A stretch of 31,896 bases of DNA from an uncultured Treponema sp. (GTDB taxonomy: Bacteria > Spirochaetota > Spirochaetia > Treponematales > Treponemataceae), in contig CALDIB010000070.1 in the NCBI GenBank assembly GCA_937902125.1, positions 1 through 31,896 on the forward strand, in the 5' to 3' direction. The position numbers and the translations under genes were made by a program. Below the pieces are notes generated by a model. It was not told where the DNA came from. It did not search any database and saw only the letters and a list, made by a program, of their open reading frames with translations. Positions 7,550 to 14,922 of this stretch are shown here, piece after piece. Each line of letters opens with the position of its first letter. Positions within the stretch are counted from its first letter, which is position 1.

Positions 7550-9156
7550 AAAGAGCCCAAAATCTTTTGAAGTTTTTCCTTTCCGATGATGCGAAGGAAG
7601 GAGCCCAAGCGCGGCCCTTGGTCTTTTGCGATAAGGCTTTGGTAAAGCGCGGTGAACAGCGCCTTTGCTTCAAGGCCCAATTCGGTGGCCACGTCGTAAA
7701 TGGCTTGCTGGCATTCCTTGTCCATTGTAAAGCTGTCAAGCTTGGGAACAACTTCGTCCCGCACTCGGCGGACGGCAGTCAAAAGTTCTTCCGAAAGGTC
7801 GGGCTTTGAACCGTCCGTTCTAAGAGCGAAGCAGAAGTCCGGCGCGCAGTCGGGAGCGGAATGCTGGATCCAGAACCAAGCGCATTGGGCGCGGCGGCGA
7901 AGGCGTTCCTCCTGCTCGGGCTTGACGTCGCCCAAGGATTTTATGACAGCGTCGATGTCGCCTGAATAGGTTTGCAAAAGGGTTGTCAAAAGGCGGAAGG
8001 TGATTTGGTAAGGCATGGTGTCGGGAATCTTTCCGTCGATTTGGCTTAGAACGTAAATGCGCTTTTCTTTGTTGAACTGGTCTTCGCTCTTGGCCTTGTC
8101 AACGCCGTAAACGATTCGTTCCGTTTTGTCGTAGTCTTCGTAAACTTTAAGAACGTCAAGGTCAAAGCTGATGGCAAATTCCGTGTTGGGCCGGGTTCCT
8201 GCAAAGATGTAGCGCAAGACTTCCGCTTGGTAAACATCAAGCGCGTCGGGCAGGGCTATTACCTTTCCCTTTGAAGAAGACATTTTTCCGGGAACGCCCT
8301 TAAGGTTCACAAAGTCGTAGCGCATGGTGATGGGCGCGTCCCAGCCGTAAACTTTTTTGGAAACCAACTTTGCCGTGTCGTAGCTTCCGCCGGGGCTTAT
8401 GTGGTCTTTTCCGCCCGGCTCAAAGACTACCTTTTCTTCGTTCCAGCGCATGGGCCAGTCAACCCGCCAGCCCAATTTGGCGCCTTGGAATTTTCTGATG
8501 TCCACGGTTTCCTCGCAGCCGCACTCGCACTTGTAGCTTAAGCCGTATTCTCCGTCGTAGCCTGTGATTGTGGTCGTGTCCTTGTTGCACTTTCCGCAGA
8601 AAATGCTGACCGGCCAGTAAACGTCCTCGGCTTTCATCTTGTGCTCGTCGTCGCGGTACTCGTTGAGGCATTCTTTGATAAGCTCTTTTTGCTGGAGCGC
8701 CTTTTTCATTCCCTCGGCGTAGCGGTTTGCGCGGTAGCGGCTGGCTTGGTACAAAAATTCAGGGGCGATGCCTACCCGGGGAAGCTGGCTTTCAATGTCA
8801 ACCTCGTGGTGGCGCGCGTAGTTTTCGTTTCGGCCCGTGGTGTCGGGAACCATCGTAATCGGGTAGTGCAAATATTTTTCGAGCGTTTCGGGATCGGGCA
8901 TATTGGCGGGAACCTTGCGGAACACGTCGTAGTCGTCCCAAGAGTAAATGAAGCGGACGTTCTTGCCCCGGTCGCGAAGCGCGCGAACAACCAAGTCCAC
9001 AGTGATTATTTCCCGGAAGTTTCCCAAGTGGACTGTGCCGCTGGGAGTGATGCCTGACGCGCAAGTGTAAGAGTCCCGGTCGCCTTTTTCTGAAATGATT
9101 TTGTCGGCCATCTGGTCGGCCCAGTGGCAGAGGGAAGGATCGCGTTTTTCGCTCAT
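7546..9156 (-). CDS. lysS: Lysyl-tRNA synthetase, class I
   Basis: A 536-residue enzyme that charges tRNA-Lys with lysine in the cytoplasm. It is the class I (archaeal/spirochaete) form, not the class II enzyme of most bacteria: the HIGH signature appears as HLGN (43-46) within TPSGTVHLGN and the KMSKS signature as KMSSS (291-295). A zinc-ribbon-like insert has Cys187 and Cys190 and a later Cys cluster (210, 212, 214), as is usual for this family. Length is normal. A GAGG ribosome site lies about 10 nt before the ATG. It heads a two-gene operon with the membrane protein. Class I LysRS is characteristic of spirochaetes and some alphaproteobacteria and supports the taxonomic call. Confidence 0.96.
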   Translation of the reverse strand: MSEKRDPSLCHWADQMADKIISEKGDRDSYTCASGITPSGTVHLGNFREIITVDLVVRALRDRGKNVRFIYSWDDYDVFRKVPANMPDPETLEKYLHYPITMVPDTTGRNENYARHHEVDIESQLPRVGIAPEFLYQASRYRANRYAEGMKKALQQKELIKECLNEYRDDEHKMKAEDVYWPVSIFCGKCNKDTTTITGYDGEYGLSYKCECGCEETVDIRKFQGAKLGWRVDWPMRWNEEKVVFEPGGKDHISPGGSYDTAKLVSKKVYGWDAPITMRYDFVNLKGVPGKMSSSKGKVIALPDALDVYQAEVLRYIFAGTRPNTEFAISFDLDVLKVYEDYDKTERIVYGVDKAKSEDQFNKEKRIYVLSQIDGKIPDTMPYQITFRLLTTLLQTYSGDIDAVIKSLGDVKPEQEERLRRRAQCAWFWIQHSAPDCAPDFCFALRTDGSKPDLSEELLTAVRRVRDEVVPKLDSFTMDKECQQAIYDVATELGLEAKALFTALYQSLIAKDQGPRLGSFLRIIGKEKLQKILGSL

Positions 9157-9189
9157 AATTTATACCTCAATAAATAATTTTATTAAAAG

Positions 9190-9212
9190 ATTGCCGCGTC
9201 AAGCGCGGCAAT
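9190..9212. terminator. Palindromic repeat acting as terminator of the SPOR operon
   Basis: ATTGCCGCG (9190-9198) pairs with CGCGGCAAT (9204-9212) around TCAAG. On the minus strand it is followed by CTTTT and further T-rich sequence, so it can terminate the SPOR gene ending at 9253. The word GTCAAGCGCGGCAATGAC resembles palindromic repeats common in many bacterial genomes, so this may be a dispersed element used as a terminator. It overlaps the lysS promoter region. Confidence 0.6.
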
Positions 9213-9228
9213 GACAATTTATCGCGTC

Positions 9229-9251
9229 ATGTCCGGGCTTTCCCTGGACAT
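9229..9251. repeat. Second inverted repeat between the SPOR and lysS genes
   Basis: ATGTCC (9229-9234) pairs with GGACAT (9246-9251), and inner GGG (9235-9237) pairs with CCC (9242-9244) around CTTT, with one bulged T. It lies 2 bp beyond the SPOR stop codon, next to the palindrome at 9190-9212. The two may form one composite repeat. Confidence 0.5.
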
Positions 9252-9252
9252 C

Positions 9253-10248
9253 TTAGAATATTGGATAGCAGTCAAAGCCGGCGCTTCTAAGCTGCTCCCC
9301 AATGTCGCCCTTGGCGTTTTCGTCAACCACCACAATGTAGTAGGTGGTTCCGCTGGGCCGGGTTTCTTGGGTGATGTAGGGCTTGAAGCCTTTTTCTTTA
9401 AGGCGTTCGCAAAGAGCGTTGGCGTTGTCCCGGCTTTTAAAAAGGCCAAGCTGCTGCTTTTGGACTTTTTCGGAACTTTCTTCGCTTTCGCCGGAATCGG
9501 ATTTTTCAAGCTCGGCGCTTTGGGATTCGGCGGCGTTTTCAGCGGCGGCCTCAAGCGCGCTTCCCTTTTTGGGCATAAAATACCAAAAGGGAGCAGGCGT
9601 CATTTGAACGCTTCCCCCCACAATGGCCGCTTCGGGGCTTGCGGGAAAATTGGCCCGCAATTTTTTGCCGTAAGATTCTTGGCCTGTGACATACCAAAGG
9701 GTCAGCAATACCGAAGGCTGGACTGCCTTCATCGAAGGAAAGTCGGAATAGGCGTTAAGGAGCGCGACGCTTTCTTCAAGTTCTGAATTGGATTCAATTT
9801 TGCAAAGGCGACTCCAAACCTCATACAATTTTATGTGGGCTTGAATCGTTTCGTCCTGGGAATTTCTGACCGCGGAATTTAAATAACTTTCCGCCGTGGC
9901 GCTGTCTCCAGAGCAGAGCGCGCAGCGAACCGCGTCCAAGACCAATTGGGGGCTTGTCTTTTTGGGCATTCCCTCCGCGTTGGGCGCCGAAATTCCCGCG
10001 GCCTGGGCGTAAGAGGAGGAAGCGTCCTTGTAGGAGCCAAGCTGTTCTTGCAGGCTTCCCAAAAAGGCCAAGAGCGCGCGTTTTTGCGCCCCGTCCTTTT
10101 GCTGGGGAATCATTCTTTTTAGGTAGTCGATGGATTCGCCGGCGTTGGAATAATCCAAGGCCTTTTGGCTTATTTCCTTGGCGGAATTTTGGGCGAAGGA
10201 TGCGAATGCGAATGCCGCCAGCGCGGCGCAAATGGCCAGACGCTTCAT
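9253..10248 (-). CDS. Secreted SPOR-domain protein
   Basis: A 331-residue protein with a signal peptide (about 1-19, AAFAFASFAQ). The helical middle part (about 20-200) looks like tetratricopeptide-type repeats, with alternating small and aromatic positions. A Glu/Ser-rich linker (about 233-262) leads to a C-terminal SPOR domain (about 263-331: QLGLFKSRDNANALCERLKEKGF and onward to YYIVVVDENAKGD). SPOR domains bind peptidoglycan stripped of stem peptides, usually at division septa, so this is probably a periplasmic, wall-binding protein. The ATG overlaps the stop of the LapA-like gene by 4 bp, so the two form an operon. Full gene identity is unknown. Confidence 0.85.
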   Translation of the reverse strand: MKRLAICAALAAFAFASFAQNSAKEISQKALDYSNAGESIDYLKRMIPQQKDGAQKRALLAFLGSLQEQLGSYKDASSSYAQAAGISAPNAEGMPKKTSPQLVLDAVRCALCSGDSATAESYLNSAVRNSQDETIQAHIKLYEVWSRLCKIESNSELEESVALLNAYSDFPSMKAVQPSVLLTLWYVTGQESYGKKLRANFPASPEAAIVGGSVQMTPAPFWYFMPKKGSALEAAAENAAESQSAELEKSDSGESEESSEKVQKQQLGLFKSRDNANALCERLKEKGFKPYITQETRPSGTTYYIVVVDENAKGDIGEQLRSAGFDCYPIF

Positions 10249-10658
10249 TTTTGTTCCTGGGCCGCTTCCGGCTCTTTCGCGCTCTGGCTGTCTTTTGAAC
10301 TGTCGTTTTTGTCCAAAGGCGGCTTTTTTTCAAAAACCTTTTGGGCCTTGGCTTTGGCTTCCTCCAATTTTCTTTGGCGGGCCAATTGCTTGTCCAACTG
10401 CTTTTTTTGCTCTTGCTCAAGGCGCTCGGCCATGGCGCGCGCTTGTTCCGGGGTAAGCTTTCGTTCCCTCTTGAAGAAAACCGCCGGAAGGGTTACTAAA
10501 ATTCCCGCGGCAAAAGAAACCAAGATGGTCATAAAGATGGGAGCGTTTTCAAAAACTTTTCCAAAAAGCCAAATGTTGCAGCGGTTGTCCAAATTAAAGC
10601 CGCTGAAAATCGCCACCGCCACCAAGAGCGCGATGGTAAAAATCAGTTTTAAAACCAT
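10245..10658 (-). CDS. LapA/DUF1049-like inner-membrane protein
   Basis: A 137-residue protein with two hydrophobic segments (about 4-21 and 40-62), including NLDNRCNIWLFGKVFENAPIFM between them. A charged Lys/Glu/Gln-rich coiled coil follows (about 68-125). This is the pattern of the LapA (DUF1049) family, small envelope proteins linked in proteobacteria to lipopolysaccharide assembly; a lipopolysaccharide role here is not implied. It is first in an operon with the SPOR protein. No Shine-Dalgarno is seen, and a -10 box lies 8 nt before the ATG. Confidence 0.7.
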   Translation of the reverse strand: MVLKLIFTIALLVAVAIFSGFNLDNRCNIWLFGKVFENAPIFMTILVSFAAGILVTLPAVFFKRERKLTPEQARAMAERLEQEQKKQLDKQLARQRKLEEAKAKAQKVFEKKPPLDKNDSSKDSQSAKEPEAAQEQK

Positions 10659-10666
10659 AATGGCAA

Positions 10667-10695
10667 ATTATAGCAAATTATAGTAAAGAATTCAA
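10667..10695 (-). promoter_or_regulatory. Promoter of the LapA-like/SPOR operon
   Basis: Minus strand TTGAAT (10690-10695), 17-bp spacer, TATAAT (10667-10672), only 8 nt from the ATG at 10658, implying a leader of one or two bases. A second TATAAT copy lies at 10677-10682. Confidence 0.6.
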
Positions 10696-10696
10696 C

Positions 10697-11047
10697 TGCG
10701 GGCCGGTTGGCTGTCGTTATTAGCGGCAAATATCAAGAAAACATAACAATTAGAAAAATCAATGCGGCTTCCTGTCGCTGCCGAGTCCGTCCGCGCCGCT
10801 CGCTGACATTCTCGTTTCCTTTGGAAACGAGGCCTCATATGGCATTGCAGTCGCGCTCACGCGCTCCGCACGGCTCGCTACACGCATTTCGCGTCGAACC
10901 TATTTATTGCGCCGCTTTCGCGGCGGCGCGAAATGAGTGTCGCAGCCGGCCTCTACGCTCCATCGCGCCGCAATTCTTGTTTTGTAAATTATTTTTTTTC
11001 AAAACGCCGCTCACAACGGCGTCCAACCACAAAGGGAACGGAAATGT
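10697..11047. other. Gene-free intergenic stretch, GC-rich with small hairpins
   Basis: No convincing coding frame: the open frames read as Arg/Ser-rich low-complexity protein without a ribosome site. Perfect small hairpins are CTCGTTTCC/GGAAACGAG (10811-10831) and CGCCGC-TTTC-GCGGCG (10910-10925), plus ACGCCG/CGGCGT near 11003-11021. The middle (10790-10975) is rich in CGCTC/GCTCGC words, which recur at 29815-29875. No tRNA, known RNA or mobile gene is recognised. Confidence 0.5.
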
Positions 11048-11090
11048 TATTTCTAAAAAAAATCAATAAAATTGATTTTTTTTAGAAATA
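11048..11090 (-). terminator. Long AT-rich hairpin, terminator of the prs/kinase-phosphatase operon
   Basis: A perfect 20-bp inverted repeat (11048-11067 with 11071-11090) with a 3-nt loop starts 1 nt after the stop codon of the minus-strand gene. It contains an 8-base A-run pairing with an 8-base T-run, so U residues lie within the stem. Its position strongly suggests termination or 3'-end protection. Confidence 0.7.
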
Positions 11091-11091
11091 T

Positions 11092-12804
11092 TCACAGGAG
11101 GCCTGGCAAGGCGCGGACGTCCTTCACGCCGCCGACCAAAACGCCGCCCATGCCCAATTCCAAGGCGGGCGCTATGTCCAAGTCGTAGCGGTCGCCAACG
11201 CTGACAATTTGACAAGGCTCAAGGCCGGCCCTTTTAGCGGCCAACTCAAAAGGCTCCTTTGCGGGCTTGGAAAGGTTCAGCTCGTCAAGGCCTATCACAT
11301 CAGAAAACAAGTCTTCAACGCCCAGGGCGGCCAAAGTTTTTTTTGCCGGCAAAAGGGGATTGTTGGTGACGCACAAAAGCTTGTATTTTTTTAAAAGCGC
11401 GAGAAGAGCCGCCCGCAATTCCTTGTCCTCCCCCAAAAAGTCGGCCGGCTCAATCAATTCCCGCCGCCATTGGACGCTCCGCTCTATGCTGATTCCAAAA
11501 TGCAAGAGAACATTGGAAAGGGAAACTTTTTTTCCGCCGTTTTTTTGGGCGTATTCTTTTCTAAAGTCGGCCACCATTTTTCTGGCGCAGTCGTTTGAAA
11601 TGCCCCGCAAGGCGGCGAAGCGGCGCACTTGGCAGTCCACTTGCTCAAAGGCGTATTGTTGATTTGTGTAAAGGGTTGAGTCAATGTCAAAAAGAAGGCC
11701 CTTTATTTCTTTTGGAATGTTGAAAAATTTAGGAAGTTTTTCTTCCTTTGAGTTTTCCAACTTTTTGCAAGAAAAAGAAGGGGCGTTTTTTTCATTTTCG
11801 TTTTTGGGAACAAATGTTTTTTGAACTCGGACAATTTTTTGAACGGCTTCCTCAAGGCTGCAATATTTTCCAAGCCTAAAAAAGGCGGCGGCCGCGTCGC
11901 CCAAAAGCTCCGAGTCGGCGATTTGAAAAAGATTTATTTTTATTCCCAAAGCGTCCGCTTTTTTTTGCAATAAATTTTCGTTCAAGGCCTGACCGCCGGT
12001 GACGGCCATGCAGTCAGGAAAGTCCACTGCGTTTTCGGCCGCCGCCGCTTTTAGCGCCAAGAAAGCCTTTTGGCAATTTTGATTTTTTTCACCGTCGCTT
12101 TTTCCCGGATCTGGAACAAGGCAAGAAATGTTCCACAATCCTTTTCTCGGAGAAGGCATTGTTCTAAGATTTGGGATTTGGACGAAAGTTTTTGAGCAAA
12201 GGTTCAAGCCTTCGCTGGAGCCAGCCCTGTCGCAAAGGCGGCCAGGAAAAATAGTTCCGGTTCCAATCAAGGCCGCCATAAAGTCCGGCCCTGAGTCGAT
12301 GACAGGAAGGTCCAAAGAAAGGCCAAGGGCGGCGGCGTTCTTTTTTATAAAGTTGCATAGCCAGCCGGTGGAAGTCCACAGGCGGCCGCTTTCTTTCCAT
12401 TGCCGGGGAAAAGCCCTCTTAAAGGCCAAAAGCCGCGGCCTGTAAATTTCTCTTTGGGATTCAGGAATGTCGATTTTTTCAAAAAGCCTTTCCCCTTCTC
12501 CATCGCCGCCGTCAGGAACATCGTCTCGCCACATAAGGCTTGTTCCGTCTTGGGCCGCAAGGGTCGGCCCGTTTCCTGAAACTGAAAGCGCGCCGCATTT
12601 TTTTGCCAAGGGGTCGGGAAGAATTTCTTTTAAGGCCTTGGCCCACAAAAGCGCGTCCTTGTTTTTTTGACCGCCCAAAAGTTCGATTCTTTTAAAAGAA
12701 AAAACTTCCCCTTCGCCGCTTATAAAGGCGGCCTTAAGGGAAGTCGTTCCTATGTCAATCGCAAGGACAAGAGCGTCGTTAGACAAACTATTGTTCGTCG
12801 TCAT
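11092..12804 (-). CDS. Fusion of FGGY-type sugar kinase and HAD phosphatase
   Basis: A 570-residue two-domain protein. Residues about 12-325 follow the FGGY carbohydrate-kinase order: phosphate-binding DIGTTSLKA (17-25), a DSGPD segment with candidate catalytic Asp174, GTG (181-183), the adenosine-site GGQALNENLLQ (270-280) and DSELLGDAAAAF (297-308). The region between the last two core parts is shorter than in typical 480-520-residue kinases. After a Lys/Glu-rich linker (about 330-360) comes a HAD hydrolase with all motifs: FDIDST (372-377; Asp373 nucleophile, Asp375), Thr480, Lys513 and VGDRYDLD (536-543). The protein could thus phosphorylate and dephosphorylate related small molecules; the substrate is unknown. 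It overlaps the end of prs by 17 bp and shares its promoter, hinting at pentose-phosphate or nucleotide-sugar metabolism. A stable hairpin ends the operon. Confidence 0.8.
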   Translation of the reverse strand: MTTNNSLSNDALVLAIDIGTTSLKAAFISGEGEVFSFKRIELLGGQKNKDALLWAKALKEILPDPLAKKCGALSVSGNGPTLAAQDGTSLMWRDDVPDGGDGEGERLFEKIDIPESQREIYRPRLLAFKRAFPRQWKESGRLWTSTGWLCNFIKKNAAALGLSLDLPVIDSGPDFMAALIGTGTIFPGRLCDRAGSSEGLNLCSKTFVQIPNLRTMPSPRKGLWNISCLVPDPGKSDGEKNQNCQKAFLALKAAAAENAVDFPDCMAVTGGQALNENLLQKKADALGIKINLFQIADSELLGDAAAAFFRLGKYCSLEEAVQKIVRVQKTFVPKNENEKNAPSFSCKKLENSKEEKLPKFFNIPKEIKGLLFDIDSTLYTNQQYAFEQVDCQVRRFAALRGISNDCARKMVADFRKEYAQKNGGKKVSLSNVLLHFGISIERSVQWRRELIEPADFLGEDKELRAALLALLKKYKLLCVTNNPLLPAKKTLAALGVEDLFSDVIGLDELNLSKPAKEPFELAAKRAGLEPCQIVSVGDRYDLDIAPALELGMGGVLVGGVKDVRALPGLL

Positions 12805-14053
12805 CGCTTACGCTTGCGTCCTGCTTTACGAGTTTTTCTATAATATTTCTATTGTCAAGAAGGTCGCTCAACGACTGGTTGTGGTGCACGCGGGTTATTA
12901 CGTTGGCGAACAAGCCGCTTACGTTGGTGTTGATGTACCATTCCTTGTCCTTTAGGGCCTCGTGGTAAACGGCGTTGGTTCCGATGACGCGGTAAAAAAG
13001 TCCCTTGTGGTAGGCTTCGTCAAAAAGCTCTATGGCGTTTCCTGTAAAGAACGGAAGCGAAATTGCCGCGATTACTTTTGTGGCGCCCTGCTCTTTAAGG
13101 AACTGCATGGCCTTTAAAAGGGTTCCGCCGGTTCCCAGCATGTCGTCGGCAAGGAAAGCCACCTTTCCGCTAACGTCGCCCAAAAGCTTTATGGCCTTGA
13201 TGTTGGTGGAATGCGCGTCCTGCGTCACGATTGAATAATCCCTTTCCTTGTAAATCATGGCCAAGGGAAGCTTGAGGCCGGAAGCGTAGAATTTGTTTCT
13301 GTCAATGGCGCCTGTGTCGGGAGAAACCACAACAAGGTCTTCTGTCTTTCCGGTGAGGTCCACGATTTTGGCAAGTTCCCGAATAATCTGGTATGAGGCG
13401 TGCAAGTTTTCCAAGGAAATTGTGCTGAAGGCGTTGATGATTTCCCTAGAGTGTATGTCAAGGGTGATGATTCTCTTTACGCCCAAAAGTTCGTAGATAT
13501 GGCCCAACATGCTGGCGGTAAGGCCTTCCCGGCCCTTCTTTTTGTGCTGGCGGCTGTAAGGATAGGCGGGAACCACAAGGGTGATGTTGGCCGCGCCCGC
13601 TTGCCGCACGCAGTCAATCGTGACCAAAAGCGACATCACATGGTCGTTGACAGACAGGGAAAGCTTGTTCTTGCCGTCGTTGAGGGAAAGAACTTCGTGG
13701 TTTTCCACGTCCTGAAAAATGAAAACGTCCTTTCCGCGAACGCATTCCAAAAGTTCGGTCTTAAACTCGCCGTTCATAAAATAGGTGAAGCGGGCCTTGA
13801 CCTTGAAGACGGGCGGCCTGTATTTGTCGGTGGCGCCCTTCATGCAAATGTCCGAAGTGTTGATGTCGCTGCCTAAATTGATTTGCTTGATTAGGTCTGT
13901 TTTGTCAAGCTGGTAGCGCTTTGAAATGACATCGTTCTTTAGGGTGAAACGGTGCTTATACATGTGGCGAAGATGAGTTATGACTTCATCGGCAAAAACT
14001 TCGCCACCCGGGCAGGCTACAATCGCAAGGTTTGTAGGTTCGGAATACGGCAT
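12788..14053 (-). CDS. prs: Ribose-phosphate pyrophosphokinase (PRPP synthetase), long form
   Basis: The chosen start gives 421 residues, beginning MPYSEPTNLAIVACPGG; a GAGGG ribosome site lies 6 nt before this ATG, whereas an upstream in-frame start at 14167 has none. The enzyme makes PRPP from ribose 5-phosphate and ATP for nucleotide, histidine and tryptophan synthesis. Seen motifs: catalytic-loop-like SRQHKKKGRE (167-176), DIHS (199-202), VSPDTGAIDR (243-252) and the PRPP loop DDMLGTGGT (303-311). The usual enzyme has about 315 residues; the extra length is mostly in the first 140 residues and a C-terminal extension ending in an acidic run (DDDEQ). It heads an operon with the kinase-phosphatase fusion. 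Confidence 0.9.
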   Translation of the reverse strand: MPYSEPTNLAIVACPGGEVFADEVITHLRHMYKHRFTLKNDVISKRYQLDKTDLIKQINLGSDINTSDICMKGATDKYRPPVFKVKARFTYFMNGEFKTELLECVRGKDVFIFQDVENHEVLSLNDGKNKLSLSVNDHVMSLLVTIDCVRQAGAANITLVVPAYPYSRQHKKKGREGLTASMLGHIYELLGVKRIITLDIHSREIINAFSTISLENLHASYQIIRELAKIVDLTGKTEDLVVVSPDTGAIDRNKFYASGLKLPLAMIYKERDYSIVTQDAHSTNIKAIKLLGDVSGKVAFLADDMLGTGGTLLKAMQFLKEQGATKVIAAISLPFFTGNAIELFDEAYHKGLFYRVIGTNAVYHEALKDKEWYINTNVSGLFANVITRVHHNQSLSDLLDNRNIIEKLVKQDASVSDDDEQ

Positions 14054-14127
14054 ATTTCCCTCAAGGTTTGGCGCGCGAAGCCATGCTCCGGGCATCTGGT
14101 CATCGCGCGAGATTCTCTTCAAAAAGG

Positions 14128-14157
14128 ATAATAGCGCAAAAGGCCCCTTTTGGTCAA
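14128..14157 (-). promoter_or_regulatory. Promoter of prs
   Basis: Minus strand TTGACC (14152-14157), 18-bp spacer, TATTAT (14128-14133). It gives a leader of about 70 nt before the ATG at 14053 and supports the shorter prs start. Confidence 0.6.
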
Positions 14158-14188
14158 TTGCCGCCAAAGCCTAAAAGCAGCTTCTATG

Positions 14189-14632
14189 TCAAACCAGCTT
14201 AAATTCCATGTAAACAAGCTTTATGTCAGGACTAAATTCAAAGCCCACAAGCTCGCCTTCTTCCTCAAGGTTTTCCCGGGTCTTTTCCCGCCATTCCTCC
14301 AAAGAAGAATCTTCCCCTTCTCTGGCGGCCATTTCCCAAGTCACTTGATTAAAAGGAAGAATTTGAACGCTGGAAGTTTGAATGACGCAAAAGGGCTCCC
14401 GGTTTCCGTCAAGGACAATGTAGTATTCGCCGCTTACTGGAAGCTCTTCGTTGTCGATGGCGAAGGTCGCGTAAGAAAAAAAGGCCGCGGTCTTTTTTCC
14501 GGCCAAAAGCGCGGCCAAGCGCTCGCTTCCGGCAAAGCCCCTCGCCTCAAAGCCAAACTCTCCAGAATGCTTGGCGTCTTGGTCAAGTCCGGATTTTTTT
14601 AAAAAGTTTTCCCAAAATTCTTTCTCTGTCAT
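14189..14632 (-). CDS. ASCH-domain protein
   Basis: A 147-residue cytoplasmic protein. The order FGFEARGF, GKKTAAFFSYATF (45-57), SGEYYIVLDGNREPFCVIQTSSVQILPF and a Glu-rich stretch with SLEEWREKT fits the ASCH superfamily, small beta-barrel domains thought to bind RNA; some members hydrolyse N4-acetylcytidine. Activity here is unknown. The ATG overlaps the preceding small membrane-protein gene by 4 bp. It is the last gene of the five-gene operon starting at 18256. No clear terminator follows before the prs promoter. Confidence 0.75.
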   Translation of the reverse strand: MTEKEFWENFLKKSGLDQDAKHSGEFGFEARGFAGSERLAALLAGKKTAAFFSYATFAIDNEELPVSGEYYIVLDGNREPFCVIQTSSVQILPFNQVTWEMAAREGEDSSLEEWREKTRENLEEEGELVGFEFSPDIKLVYMEFKLV

Positions 14633-14922
14633 ATTTTTTTCGCAATCATAAAAATCATCGCCAGGAACAAAAAGAGCGGCGGAAATATTTCAAAGGCCAG
14701 CAAAAGCGCGTCCATTCCAAAAAAATCAAGGCCCGTTTCAAGGATTATTCCCAAGGAGCGGAGAATCTCGTAAACCGAGCGCGCGTAAGACAAAAGGACA
14801 AAGGCCACAAGGCAGACAACGCCGGCGCTCCGCCGTTTGGCGCAAAGCAAAATCGCGGCAAAAGAGCAAAGGCCGCCAAAAAAAAGGCGGAGGCAATAAA
14901 GGACAATTTCTTTTTCAGACAT
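14629..14922 (-). CDS. Small membrane protein, unknown
   Basis: A 97-residue protein with about three hydrophobic segments (near 6-27, 33-47 and 72-94) separated by short charged loops, ending MIAKKI. No family is recognised. It overlaps the upstream gene by 8 bp and the downstream ASCH gene by 4 bp, which indicates tight translational coupling. A GGGGG ribosome site lies just before the ATG. Confidence 0.65.
   Translation of the reverse strand: MSEKEIVLYCLRLFFGGLCSFAAILLCAKRRSAGVVCLVAFVLLSYARSVYEILRSLGIILETGLDFFGMDALLLAFEIFPPLFLFLAMIFMIAKKI

Noticed and set aside
10707..11069. Open frame of 120 codons on the plus strand
   Set aside because: It encodes Arg/Ser-rich sequence without domain or ribosome site and crosses hairpins and the terminator of the opposite-strand gene.
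14054..14167. Upstream start of prs at 14167
   Set aside because: The added 38 residues overlap the -35/-10 promoter, and the start at 14053 has a good GAGGG site.
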